Shown piece after piece: positions 44,318-56,597 of a DNA stretch of 64,000 bases. The notes below the pieces were generated by a model, which saw nothing but the letters and a program-made list of their open reading frames with translations, did no database searches and was not told where the DNA came from. Position 1 is the first letter of the stretch. Every line of letters starts with the position of its first letter. The DNA is from Atrina japonica (Eukaryota > Mollusca > Bivalvia > Pterioida > Pinnidae), in the NCBI GenBank assembly GCA_030159075.1, contig BROG01000110.1, forward strand, positions 38,501 to 102,500, written 5' to 3'. The translations under genes and the position numbers were made by a program.

Positions 44318-44480
44318 ATAGACCATTCTCACGAAAGATCACCTGTCTTCTGAGACCACATTTTTAAACCACTCAGTTAAATATATCTATTAATGAAATA
44401 TCTTTTGTAATACCACCTGTCTTGAGTGACCACATTTGAGTGGCAGACAGGATGGTCACTCAAGACAGGTTCCTTTGTAT
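44318..44480. mobile_element. CAGT-end MITE relative with hairpin arms
   Basis: CTCACGAAAGATCACCTGTC with TTCTGAGACCACATTT at the left, and GGTCACTCAAGACAGGTTCC at the right, are inverted versions of each other. The inner ACCACCTGTCTTGAGTGACC continues the fold. It is related to the copies at 48.1-49.1 kb. Confidence 0.55.
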
Positions 44481-46084
44481 TAGGATATAAAAAAAACATA
44501 AATTAACAATAAAATTTGGCTTGAAAAAAAAACTGAATTTATTATATATTGATGAAGTCATTAAGGTAAATAACTGGGAATGCATTTACTGTTGAATGAA
44601 GAATTCAGATTGCATTTTATCTATAGAAATGAGGTTGATCAAATACCAATATAGAACCCTGTTACATTGAAATACTGCTTTATTTGAAATGATTTTGATT
44701 CTCCGGCCAAATTTCTTTATTACCAATATACCCAGTTACTTGGAAAATCCCATCAATTTCAATATATCTGGGTTCGACTGTATACAATAGACTTAATTCA
44801 ATAATTGTAAATACAACAGAATGGTCAGTGCAATTGTTTGTAGCAGAGCAGGAGCTGCCATTATTCAGTATGACTTAAGCATGTTTTGGGAAGATTTCAA
44901 TTAAGTTTACCACTCAGATGTTTTCCAGGTGTACATATACATATCCCACAATCCAATTAGAATTGAACTTGCGTCTGTGGTCCAGTCATTAATCCCTTAA
45001 TACTTCAAAGTCCGGAACATGATCTTAAAAACCTCTTTAGCATGTTCTTGTACATTTCATTTTGAACTGAATTTGAAAATATAAATGTAAATGTTTGAAA
45101 TGGCTTATGATATTGAAGAGGTTCATAAAAGTACGGGTATTACATTTATGTAACTAACAGCACACGATATCTACAAAGTATTTGTGGGAAGAAGATTGCT
45201 GACATTCGGAAATGATTTCTCTGGGATTAATTTTTAACTATGTTTACAAAATGTAAACACAACCAAACTAGTAAACAATTGTATTTACATTCTAACAAAT
45301 GCTTTTATTTATTGACTGTATACCTAATCCATGATTAGGAAGGCAGTGTTTCCCAGTATGCATATATTATATGTACACAGTAAGTTTGTACACTGTTCTA
45401 AACGGTTGACTCAAGTCGTGATGCTCTGGTATTTGTTTGTTCTTTATATAGATTAAATGGAAATAATCACTATGATTATAATTATTATGGAAATTATCCA
45501 TCAGGTAATACTTAATAAGTAAATAAAATGATTAATAAATAAAACAAAAAAATACTTAAAATATTACAGTTTTGTAATTCATATCTGTAGATTGAAATTG
45601 ATCATCACGTAAATTTCCAATAAGCACTACTGAAGGTTGAGTTGATGTATGTTATAATGAGGAAAATAATAAAGATTATAAGGAAGATTTGATATTTACA
45701 TTTTCCAAACCTGTCCATTTGACAGGTAAATATGAAAACTAACCAGTCTGAAAAGAATAAAAACTTGTCCAGGAAAATAACAAAATTATGTAAAGACATC
45801 ATTCTGTATTTAAATAGAGCTTTGATGGCGAAATGCTCATGTGTTACTTGAATGCGGTTAATTCTGACCTATTTTAGAATGAACTTAGGTTTTAATAGGA
45901 AGTCATTTTCATAATCATGTTAACATTAAGACATTTCTGCATGACCCATTATTTTTCTTACCCACATTCAGAAGAGCCCCTTATTTCTAAATTTGGATAC
46001 TTTCATTATACAGGATATAGATCTATACATGTTCAATAAAATTGAGAAAATAGTCTGTTTTAATTTAAATATACCTGCCTGAAA
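44481..46084. other. No gene supported
   Basis: AT-rich. At 44690-44785 the phrase ATATATCTGGGTTCGACTGTA resembles the end of a pogo-like TIR element, but no partner end was identified. Other frames are short and random-looking. Confidence 0.35.
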
Positions 46085-47150
46085 GAGAGTCTGATTCCTA
46101 TAAACACAGCATGTCCTACACACAAATGTATAATTACACACATATCTGTACACACATAACATATCACTTTACACAAAACATATACCTACACATATAACAT
46201 ATCCCTGCACACAAAACATATCCTTACAAACAAAACATACCTACACACAAAACATAAACTTTACACAAAACTTATACCTACACACAAAACATATCCCTAC
46301 ACACAAAACATACCTAAACACAAAACATATCCTTACACACAAAACATATACCTACACACAAAGCATATCCTTACACACAAAACATATACTTACACACAAA
46401 ATATACCCTTAAACACAAAACATACCTTTAAACACATAACATATTTTTACACACAAAGCAGATCCTTAAACACAAAACATATCCTTACAAACAAAACATA
46501 CCTACACACATATACATATACCTACACATATAACATATCCCTGCACACAAAACATATCCTTACAAACAAAACATACACTTTACACAAAACTTATACCTAC
46601 ACACAAAGCATATCCTTACACACAAAACATATACTTACACACAAAACATACCCTTAAACACAAAACATACCTTTAAACACATAACATATCTTTACACACA
46701 AAGCAGATCCTTAAACACAAAATATATCTTACACATAAAACATATCAGTAATCACTTTACACAAAACATATCCATACACACAAAACATATCCCTACACCC
46801 AAAGCATATCCCTATACATGTACACAGTACACTCAAAACCCTACATGTAAAATATATCACTACAAACAGAATTTATCCCTACTCATAAAATATATCCCTA
46901 CACACAAAATGGATCACAAAATATATTCGTACACACAAAATATATCCTTACAAACAAAATATATCACTACACACAAAGCATATCACTACACACAAAACAT
47001 AATCACACACACAAAGTGCATCCTTACACACAAAACATATGACTACACACAAAGCATATCACTACACACAAGACATATCACTACACAAAACATATCCTTA
47101 CACAAAAACATGTATACACACAAAACATAGCCTTGATATCCTTACACTTA
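46085..47150. repeat. Irregular 16-20 bp minisatellite (ACACAAAACATAT)
   Basis: The core ACACAAAACATAT recurs with spacers CCTTAC, CCCTAC, ACCTAC and CACTAC and substitutions such as AAAGCATATC. Unit length varies from about 16 to 20. A secondary duplication of a longer block is suggested by the similarity of 46190-46440 to 46530-46710. Open frames here are by-products. Confidence 0.9.
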
Positions 47151-48056
47151 TCACCTACTCCACCATGCACACACAGAATATATACTGAAGCAATAAGACA
47201 TTTCTTATTCATGTCCAGATATAATACATTTTCAGATGAATGAATCAGATAAAGATATTTTGGTCTTTTCATTTTGACTTTGAAATTCTAGTTTATTACA
47301 TTTATCCCTTTATTTTAAGATTATAAAAAAACTCTTGTATACATCCCAGTGGTACTCACCATTTAATTTAGTATGGGATATGAATGAAGAAAAAAGCAAT
47401 GACATTGGCATTGACGAGAGTTGACATTGAAGTTCAATGAAATGCAGTCGCCCTTTTTAATCATCAACCACTTCATTACTTACACAGTATACATTGGCAA
47501 AATGTAGATGTCAAAATGCAAAGATACTGGGAATTAAGAATTAAAATATTTTTTTTTGCATTTAAACTTGTGGTATAGGCGACATGTTTATTCAGTAAAG
47601 ATTAATCGGTTAAAGCAAGGTTATCATTACTCTTGAGAAAGAAAAAAGCCAGCATGATTGAAAGGTAAGGTTTAATGAAATGAAATGGATTATAAGGTAA
47701 CGGACAAGTACAAATGGTGAATTCAAATTCATTTACGTTTTGACTTCTGCTTAAGAAGACTAGGTATACAGGTACAGGTAGATTTTGAACATGGATTTAC
47801 TTATATATAGTACAACATAGCCAAACATATTCTGACAAACAGTATCGGGTGTAAAGTTAAGGAGTAATTTTTTTCAAAGTTTTATGCTAGCCATCAGGAC
47901 ACATACCCAGTTAAATGAGCTCTTTTGACAAATTGTCTTATGCAAGGTCAAAAATTTGATTTACCTGTAAATTTATGCTTTTTTGGTAATTGCATGTGAT
48001 TGGAGAGTTGAACATAAATACTTCAACATACACAGGTTAAAATCATTTAGTGAAAC
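47151..48056. other. No gene supported
   Basis: AT-rich sequence with only short frames. I see no repeat or RNA gene. Confidence 0.35.
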
Positions 48057-48225
48057 CTCACAATTAAGATCAACTTACTGACTGACAGTAAGTGGTCTGA
48101 TTAGTGAGGTGGTCTCTTAAGAGAGGCCCTTTACTTATTAGATATTTATCAAAACAGTAGGTCTGAAATATGAGGTGGTCTCCTCAGCAAGATGGTCTTT
48201 CGGCAAGATTCCACTGTATCGTAAG
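48057..48225. mobile_element. CAGT-end MITE copy
   Basis: It contains GAGGTGGTCTCTTAAGAGAG, TGAGGTGGTCTCCTCAGCAA and GGTCTTTCGGCAAGATTCCA, ending CACTGTA. It has the same layout of GTGGTCT phrases as at 48905-49064. Confidence 0.55.
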
Positions 48226-48679
48226 GAAAAAAGTAGACTGTACAGTTTGGATGTCATTGTTTTTTAAGTTTGAAGGTTAGCTGTTAGGGTATATTTCAAG
48301 TAAATGCGTTGTCCGATAGCTAATGAATAATTGTAAGGACTAGGGGTTGTCTGTACACAGTAGATGTGATTGGCAGTGGAAGTCTGTTGATATAATACAA
48401 TTCTGAAATTGTTTAAAAGTCTTGATCTGATTGGCAGACGAATACGAACCCAATTTACATTGGCTGAGGCTTCCTGAGTAATAAATATATATATGAGAGA
48501 TTTCTGTCACATGAGACCACGGTAGGAAAGAGCATAGTGATTCCAGACTGTGGTTTTATGATGGTGAGGTAAATGCACTTCTTTGACAGACTCGTTCGAA
48601 TTTTCCTGTAAACTGACAATTTTTGTAATACAACATCATAAAACAATATGAACAACTAAAATGCCTCAAATTGGACATA

Positions 48680-48870
48680 CAGTAGAATCTGTCTTGAAAT
48701 ACCTCCCCTTTCTGCTGCTAAGATGTGGTCTCTTAAGACAGGTGGTCTTTCAAAAGAGCTTTCTTTTTTTACATACACAGTGTAGTTATTAAACTTAGTA
48801 GTTTTCAAAGTGTGGTCTCAAAAGATAGGCAGTCTTACATGACAGTAATCTATCAGGACAGGTTCCTCTT
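48680..48870. mobile_element. CAGT-end MITE copy
   Basis: It begins CAGTAGAATCTGTCTTGAAA and contains GTGGTCTCTTAAGACAGGTG, AGTGTGGTCTCAAAAGATAG and TATCAGGACAGGTTCC. It lies only about 35 bp from the next copy. Confidence 0.6.
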
Positions 48871-48904
48871 TTTTTCTTCATGCTGTTTATATAGTTTACT
48901 GGTA

Positions 48905-49064
48905 CAGTGGGACCTATCTTGAGAGACCGCTCCATCTGCCTCATAAATGTGGTCTCTCAGGACAGGTGGTCTCAATAGAGGATTTATTTAAAGAACTATT
49001 TAACCAAGTGGTTTTCAGAATGTGGTCTCAGAAGACAGGTGGTCTTTCAAGACAAGTTCCACTG
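48905..49064. mobile_element. CAGT-end MITE copy with clear TIRs
   Basis: The left end CAGTGGGACCTATCTTGAGA and the complement of the right end TCTTTCAAGACAAGTTCC-ACTG pair at about 20 of 24 positions. TA precedes the left end. The body is GTGGTCTCTCAGGACAGGTG. Confidence 0.7.
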
Positions 49065-50319
49065 GGTGTAAAAACTTGCAAAAAGTCTTTAATGCTATAG
49101 GCTCTCATTAAGCCCCATTCTTCTTAATTTGGGATCCATTGTTTTTTAAACAATGCAATGGAAAATTTATTTTAAGGTAATCTGGTGATAGAAAAATGAA
49201 AAATAGAATTTTTTGAAATTCTGAGAAAGAGCCCCTTTAAATTAAGTCTATTGAAAAAAAAATCCATATCAGCTAAAAATTTGTAATGTAATTTACACGT
49301 TTATTCTAGAATAGATAAATCTTTTGAAGTCTGATATCTTAAAATTTCAATATAATGAATTCTTACCAAGTATGAGATATTTTGTTGAGCAATTAACATT
49401 TTTCCTTCATTCTTTGGTTTTAAGGTATTTTCAGTTTTGGATTTTTATATCTTTTTTTTTCTTCAGTGTAGGATCAATTAAAAGAATAATTACCTTTTTG
49501 CCATACTTATTCATATCTTCCAGTACAATCCTATGGCCACTCAAAATTCATAGTTAAATCTCAAAGAACTTGAAAAAGTTTGATGACCAGCATACATACA
49601 AAAATATTTTATAATCACAATGACATGATATAAAATTGTCCAGAAATATTTCTGAAGCTTGAGAAAAAGTTTGTAAAACTCCGAACACAGGTATCACAGA
49701 TAATAATGCAATTTTGGTTACAATGGTGTTTAGGTCTTGTGTTATCTGGTGTCATATGAAACGTACATAGTAATCAGCCGGTCATGCGAGCCCGTGGCTA
49801 TCTGCTTTACAATCAATAATAGCCGTTAAACATAATGGGTATTCAGAGAGGCATACCGATACATTTAAACCATATAATCGGATTGATCAAACAGTCACAA
49901 AGATTTATTTACTATTCGGCGGATTTTGCCGATCATTTGTTACTCAACTATGGATACACAAAATCAAAATTATCATGAATTTGGAACTGGTTATGCTTGG
50001 TGTATTAACTGTACTATATTAAACTTTGGTACTTATCAGAAATGCGGCTCTTTGTATGTCCATATTAGCATGATTATTTACAGGTTCTTAACCCTGGGAT
50101 CAAATGTTCCAATTTTATTACCATAATTTGTGTTAGATGGTAAATAAATTTGATATTTATGTTGTGATATAAATTTTGATGTTAATATGAAGTGGCCCAG
50201 GGAACATCATTATGAGTGTAATAAGATTTATCTAGCTTTGTTATTAATGATTCCAAATGTTATTTTGAGGTCTATAAATGGTTACAGACTTCTGTTCTGT
50301 TACAAAGACTTGTTATACT
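49065..50319. other. No gene supported
   Basis: AT-rich. The frames at 49324-49557 and 49926-50126 are open on the + strand, but they lack recognisable motifs and splice-consistent borders. Confidence 0.35.
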
Positions 50320-50580
50320 CTTTAAACCATGAAATCTCTTACCTTAAGTCAGCATGGGTTCAAGACTTCAAGCACTGCTAGAACTTAAGCTGATTTTGTG
50401 AGCATGGGTTTGAGCCCCGCCAGAATCTAAGCTGATTTTGTGAGCATGGGTTTGAGCCCCACCAGAATCTAAGCTGATTTTGTGAGCATGGGTTTGAGCC
50501 CCACCAGAATCTAAGCTGATTTTGTGAGCATGGGTTTGAGCCAAAATGAGTGTTAAGTTTGGCATAAAACACCATTAAAT
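50320..50580 (+). mobile_element. SINE family 1 copy with internal 42-bp tandem amplification of the B-box segment
   Basis: It starts with TTTAAACCATGAAATCTCTT and ends TTTGGCATAAAACACCATTA, as in the family. In between, the phrase GTGAGCATGGGTTTGAGCC starts at 50398, 50440, 50482 and 50524, exactly 42 bases apart. GGGTTTGAGCCCC is the B-box equivalent, so the promoter segment is present four to five times. The rest of the body is missing. Confidence 0.8.
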
Positions 50581-51397
50581 GAAAACAAAGAAAAGTTACT
50601 TTTCACCATTTCCTATTTGTGTTCAGGTACAAGTTAAGATTTGTAGATTTATTCATGTTGCCTACCTGTTTATTTATTTACCTCTAACTTATACTGACCA
50701 TTTGTACTTGTTGTATATATATGTACTGACCACCTTTATTTTTACCATTTTGTACAAGTTTTTAAACATCTATTCATATTGACCCATCTGTTCATATTGA
50801 CCTCCTGGTCAAACTGGTCATTTGGTAATTTGACTCCTATTAGTAATTCAAACAGGAAACAAATGAAACAAATATCTAGTTTTGCCAGGACAATGAGACA
50901 GTAAAACCAAACCAAAATCATGTCAAAATTATTTGAGCTTTTTACAGGAAAATAAAATATTTTGGAAAAAATTCAATCTACATGTAGTTTGATTTTGTTT
51001 GATTCTTTATTATTTTCATTTTATGTAAACATATTTTGTGGTAAGTATTCACCTTTTAGCAAGACTTATTTGAGCTTTCAACAAATTTTATAATTTCATT
51101 TCTAGAGTCCACCTTTTTTCATTTACAAACCACCTACCAATACGCCTGTCCTCTGAATATATAACAAGTAACAAATGTTTGTAAAATGTAAAATATGATG
51201 TTTATCATTTCAAATTTACCATGAATTATTAAATAGGTTGCTATGATAACTGATGTTTTTATAACACCGCATATTATATAAAACATACAGACTTCTGATT
51301 ATCAATGAGTAGAACAAAAACTACAAATTCTGTCTCAGTGGTTTTATTAATATTTACCCTTCCTGTCTCTGTTCTTCATATTTTCAAACTATATTAT

Positions 51398-51660
51398 GGC
51401 CACTGCGGACAAATTGCTAGAACATTGTGCTGATAAACCATGAAAAATCTCACCTCCTTAGTCAGTGCTTGTTTGACCACCAATGAAACCTAAGCTGATT
51501 TTGTAAAAAAGTTTGCCAGTTTGTTTTGCGGGAAGCGGATGATCCTTTTCCCAGGTAAATATTGTAACCAGGGGTTTTCCTCCACAATTAAAAACTGGCC
51601 GTCATTGCGTAACTGAAAAAATTATCGAGTGTGGCATAAGACACCATCGAAACAAACAAA
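51398..51660 (+). mobile_element. SINE family 1 copy
   Basis: It contains GGACAAATTGCTAGAACATT, AAACCATGAAAAATCTCACC, AAAAAGTTTGCCAGTTTG and CCCAGGTAAATATTGTAACC, and ends GTGGCATAAGACACCATCGA followed by an AAAC-rich tail (ACAAACAAACAAAAAC). Confidence 0.8.
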
Positions 51661-52654
51661 CAAAAACAAACCAAACCAATTCATATCTTCGTTTATCCTG
51701 CCTGCTATTGTTTATCATTCATGAACTTTCACAATCGAAGCTCCCAATGAGGCAATTTGATAGTAATTAAATGTTGCATAATATTTTAGTCAGCATAAAA
51801 AAATATACTAATATAAAGAATTTCAGTAGGAAATCAACAGAACGTGAATGAAAATAGAATGAACATGGGACGATATGAATGATTATTTTGATCAATGTAG
51901 ATTTAATGAAAGATTATTGATGCTAATATGCCTACATACTGAATACAGTCAATTATGTCAAATTTTATAAACTGATATTGAATTAATGTCTCTTTTGTGT
52001 TTGTGTAATTCAGTTTTAATCATTAAATCTCACGTTATGATGTTTTACAATTCCCTAACACAATCTACAATTTGTCGTAAACTCTCGGCACTTAAATAGC
52101 TTTTACAAATAAACACAAATTATGATAGGAAAATTGGTCTACAATTGCTAACAAAAACACAACAATCATCATCATTATATTATTATGTCCTACTGGCAGT
52201 AATTTCTTTATCAAATGTGTACCATTGACCTTTTTCATGTTCTCTTTTTGGAGTCAAAAGAATTTAAACACTGAGATATAAGCTTATTGGATCTAAAAAT
52301 TGGGGACATGCTGGTTGGATGTATTTTCTATTTGTACATTAGTTTAACCTTGGCCATAACTTGTTTATTAAAATCCTATAGATTCAAAATATTTTGGTTA
52401 TTTTTGACTTGCAACAGAAAACATATATAATGTTGCCCTAAATTATCATAGACACATGTGGTTCTTGTATACAATGTCCGGTTATAAATGAATATATTTT
52501 GCTTCTGATTCTTCACCAGTATAAGGTATTATAATCAGAAGTATTTAAATTTTTGATGTTTTCCTTTGTCTGCAAATATAGCAAAATTAAATACCCCTGA
52601 ATAAAAGCAACTATACAGTATGTTTAATGTTGAGTATAACAGAGGTTAACCAGT
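51661..52654. other. No gene supported
   Basis: AT-rich stretch without array, exon or recognisable repeat. Confidence 0.35.
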
Positions 52655-53318
52655 AAGTTCAACTGTTTTAGAGGTTGATTATTTCAGAGATTTACTTGTA
52701 CGGAGGTGAATTATTGTAAAAGTTTACTAACACAGAGGTAAATTATTTTCGAAGTTAACTAGCATAGAGGGTTAATTACTTTACAAGTTGGCTAGCACAT
52801 AAGTTAACTAATCTAGAGATTGACTAGTACAAAAGTTAACTATTCTAGAGATTTACTAGTACAAAAGTTAACTATTCTAGAGATTGACTAGCACATAAGT
52901 TAACTAATCTAGAGATTTACTAGTACAAAAGTTAACTATTCTAGAGATTTACTAGTACAAACGTTAACTATTCTAGAGATTGACTTGTACAAAAGTTAAC
53001 TATTCTAAAGATTGACTTGTACAAAGGTTAACTATTCTAAAGATTGACTTGTACAAAGGTTAACTATTCTAGAGATTTACTAGTACAAAAGTTAACTATT
53101 CTAGAGATTTACTAGTACAAAAGTTAACTATTCTAGAGATTTACTAGTACAAAGTTAACTATTCTAAAGATTGACTTGTACAAAGGTTAACTATTCTAAA
53201 GATTGACTTGTACAAAGTTAACTATTCTAGAGATTTACTAGTACAAAAGTTAACTATTCTAGAGATTTACTAGTACAAAGTTAACTATTCTAGAGATTTA
53301 CTAGTATGAAGTTGACCA
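52655..53318. repeat. 31-32 bp minisatellite
   Basis: Units read TTCTAGAGATTTACTAGTAC and then AAAAGTTAACTA, about 20 copies, with TTGACTTGTACAAAGG and 31-bp (single A lost) variants. The left edge (52655-52800) is diverged. Units contain GTTAAC and CTAG palindromes. Confidence 0.93.
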
Positions 53319-53572
53319 GTATAGAAGTTTTACAATGATGTGTTTCCTATTCAGTTAGATAAGGAAGTTTTACAAAATATCGTCAAAATTATGAAATGAA
53401 ATAAAAGTTGAGCTTGAGTATTAAGTAAATTTGGTGAATGGGGCTCTGAACCCCTCACTTAAAAAATATTCTGAAAATTTAAGTTGTTTCACTACGCAAC
53501 AAAAAATTTTGTTTATGTATTCATAAGATATATGATTAATAAAACCGTAAGATAAACTTGCAGGATGATATA

Positions 53573-53750
53573 CAGTAAAACTTGTATATAACGACCTCCT
53601 AATGGACACAAGAAAACCAGTCTTTATAGGGAGGTGGTCTTTATACAGAGGTTGATTTATACACAAATGGTACTATTGGGGACAGTAAAAAACATTCTTT
53701 ATGACCAGGTTGTCTTTATACACAGGTGGTCACTAAAGCAAGTTTTACTG
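53573..53750. mobile_element. 178-bp MITE with perfect 12-bp TIRs and TA target duplication
   Basis: CAGTAAAACTTG (53573-53584) is exactly complementary to CAAGTTTTACTG (53739-53750), and TA flanks both sides (53571-53572 and 53751-53752). The TA site and CAGT ends indicate a non-autonomous Tc1/mariner (pogo-like) element. It is the best-preserved member of the family at 31.7, 44.3 and 48.1-49.1 kb. Confidence 0.88.
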
Positions 53751-54894
53751 TATCTGTTGATTTGATGACAGGAACAGATATTGTTGTTATTATTTTTGAA
53801 TTTCATTAAGAAGTAAATTTATCTGTAATCTTTACATAGCCCACTGAATGCTTGGATGGTACACAGTGATAAAATAAAGTAACTTACCTGATCTAGTTCC
53901 TGCTGCATCTATTCCCAAGTTTAATCGAATTTGACTTTAAATATCCTCAGCTTGGTCAGTATCTTTTTACACAAATCAATCTGTCCTATTAAAATTCACT
54001 TATTCAGAACAACCAAAATTAGAACTTTTTAATCACTCTTTCCGGATTGCCACTGAAAAAAATGTGTAAGAATTGTTCTGAAATCCCATTTAAATATCAA
54101 ATCAGGGTCACAAATTACCGATAGCCTGATACGTATATGATAACATTGATCTGTTGAAAAAACTAAGTGATAAATGGCATAATTATTAAAGCCTGACAAT
54201 TTGAAATCTTTTCACCAGTACTGGTGTGATCACACTTTTTAAACAAATCCAATCTTTGGACTAATGCTTTATACAAATTGATAGTATTATTCATACGTTT
54301 GAAAGTAGAATACCTGATAATCAAATGAAATATATATACCAGGTAGAATTTAAAAAGTGACAATTTCTTTTTTTTTTTTAAAAACCAACTGCAGCGGGGG
54401 TCTGTTTAAAATTCTGTTGTCTAAGTGAAACTTAATCATCGGACAATTTAAGATTGGGCAATACTGGAATGATATACTATAAATTAAACATTTGACTGAA
54501 TGGAGAGTAAAGGTGTAAGATATATTAGAAAAGTTTTTGTTATTGTCATTTTCGTAAAGCAGTTAGTCTGACATGTGAAAATCAGAAATTCGTTATCTGA
54601 CAAGTAGCTTTGTATCAAGAAAATAAATAAATGCTCGGGCTAAACTACTGTCATATATATTCAAGAACTTGTCATGAAATTATATAAAAGGACACAACAT
54701 GTAAATGATTTATAGCATCCATTTTGAAATCTTAATTCTGAAAACATTAATGAATGTTTGCAGTTAGCATTGTAATTTTATCTGGTGTTTTGAAATATTT
54801 GGTATTTACAGGAATAAAATAAATGTTGTATTTTAAATTGTGTTTTGTACAAATTATATTCTATCTTCAGCTTTTAAAATCTTTTGTATTTCTC
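53751..54894. other. No gene supported
   Basis: AT-rich stretch. No tandem repeat or exon stands out. Confidence 0.35.
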
Positions 54895-55295
54895 ATATCG
54901 TCTTGAGCAATATAACTTTGGTATTATGTTTATAATATTTATAACCACTAGGTTGTTGCCACTGCTGGTGGACCGTTTGAGTCCCCGAGGGTATACATAA
55001 ACCTAGTACCTGGTATTTCGGTACCAGCTGTTCATCGTATACTAAAGTAGTATTTGGCACTGTTAACACCATTTAAATTGGAAAATTTTCTAAAACTAAG
55101 GTAGTCTTTTTTGACAGTGGTTACTCTTAGACGGATTTCGGCTATACCGTTAGAGATATTGTTTGGCCTTGTATGATACCACTTTATCTTTAGAAAATAC
55201 ACATACTTTTCAAATTGGAGCTCAACTGATGAAGTCTAATTGACAGAAATGATATCATCTTGAGCAATATAACTTTGGTATTATGTTTATAATAT
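54895..55295. repeat. 313-bp segment between 44-bp direct repeats
   Basis: The 44-bp sequence at 54895-54938 (TCTTGAGCAATATAACTTTG inside) recurs at 55252-55295 with a single difference. The segment between starts after TTTATAACCACTAGGTTG. It contains GGACCGTTTGAGTCCCCGAG, GGTATTTCGGTACC and CGGATTTCGGCTATACC, which are less AT-rich than the flanks. It looks like a mobile segment, but 44 bp is too long for an ordinary target duplication. Confidence 0.7.
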
Positions 55296-55550
55296 GTACA
55301 TGTACTGTGGCTAAACTGCCATAGCTCAGTGGATGCAAGGAATAGTTCTATTTCAGTAATAATAAAATTTTATAATAGAAAAAATAATCAGAATAATAAT
55401 TTGAGAAATTTTAGGTCTGAGCATCAAGCATTTAAAGATGGTCTCTCCTAAAATTTGTCAAAATTTTATTTTGATTTTGTTCTATTATAAAATTGCCTTT
55501 TTACTGTAAAAATATCATTTCTTACATCATTTTGAAAATTGCATCCCTAA

Positions 55551-55641
55551 TAAACCCATTCATCCCTACAGACACATTTGGACTGATTTAAGTCATTGAT
55601 TTACAGAAGAGTCCATTGTATTTCAAGGGTTGATGAGCTAT
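55551..55641 (+). mobile_element. Palindromic mini-MITE copy 5
   Basis: It has CCCATTCATCCCTACAGACA with CATTTGGACTG, and ends TTTCAAGGGTTGATGAGCTA, as in the copy at 27344-27435. Confidence 0.65.
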
Positions 55642-55694
55642 AGCCTCTAAATACGGTATGTTGTTCTGCAAGATTCTTATATAAACTATATAAA

Positions 55695-55850
55695 ACTGTG
55701 TAGCACAGTTGTTACTTGTTAGTGCAATTGCTTCTCAAAAAATGTAGCCCCAGTTTGATCCTCTGGTTGGACAGGGGAGTATGTGAAAGGGCATGACAGT
55801 CCAGGTCCAGAAAGGGTTCACGAGACTCTACCCTGCTAGGTTATAAGGAT
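55695..55850 (+). mobile_element. tRNA-derived SINE (family 3), + strand copy
   Basis: It has an A-box-like TGTGTAGCACAGTTGTTACT, a B-box-like CAGTTTGATCCTCTGG, then TTGGACAGGGGAGTATGTGA. The same order is found on the minus strand at 20217-20425. Confidence 0.65.
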
Positions 55851-56597
55851 TTTATTATATTTCGATTTCCTTTCAACATCTACATCAGTCAAACAAAAAC
55901 ATTAAAGGTACAATGTCAGATGTACAATGCGATACCTAGATGACTCAATTAATTCCAACTAGGAATCAGTCAACAGACAACTTAATTAATATGTTTTTAT
56001 AGACTACCCAATATCGGAGATTTAAAGTTGAAAATGAAGAGACTTTAAAAGCTTTAGGAGGCAGTGTAATAATATGGAAATTAAATGTATATTAGCATTT
56101 AAAAGTTAAATTACTCTTGTCTGTGTTGCGGATGCTAGCATCAAGCAATAAAGCGGAACACAAAATTGTTTTATAGAACAAACATTCAAGTTTAAATGTA
56201 GTTGCTTTTGTCATATCGTGGAGTTATTGTAGTGTAATGGGAACCTTTTTATCTTTTTAGAGTGTTTATTGACCAGTAACAAAGTTAAAAGGCAACTAAC
56301 CATATTACAATTCTTCTTGAAGTGAATCAGAATGTTGACATTGTTTCAAGTTTACTATGTATGGTATGTGATAATTATCGGAGCATTGTTTTACAGTCTC
56401 TGGAGATAATAAACACAACTAAATCACAATATCATCACAGGTACAATAAAGTTAAACAAAATATTAAATATTTGCATAAACAATATAATGGAATACTGAG
56501 AAAAAAAAATATTGGGATATTTGGGATAATTTTAAGTCATTTTTTGGACAAATTGGGAAACTTTCTCTGGAGGTAATTTAAGATAAACAATATCACT
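55851..56597. other. No gene supported
   Basis: AT-rich. The + strand frame at 56322-56576 is open for 84 codons but is of random-looking composition. Confidence 0.35.
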
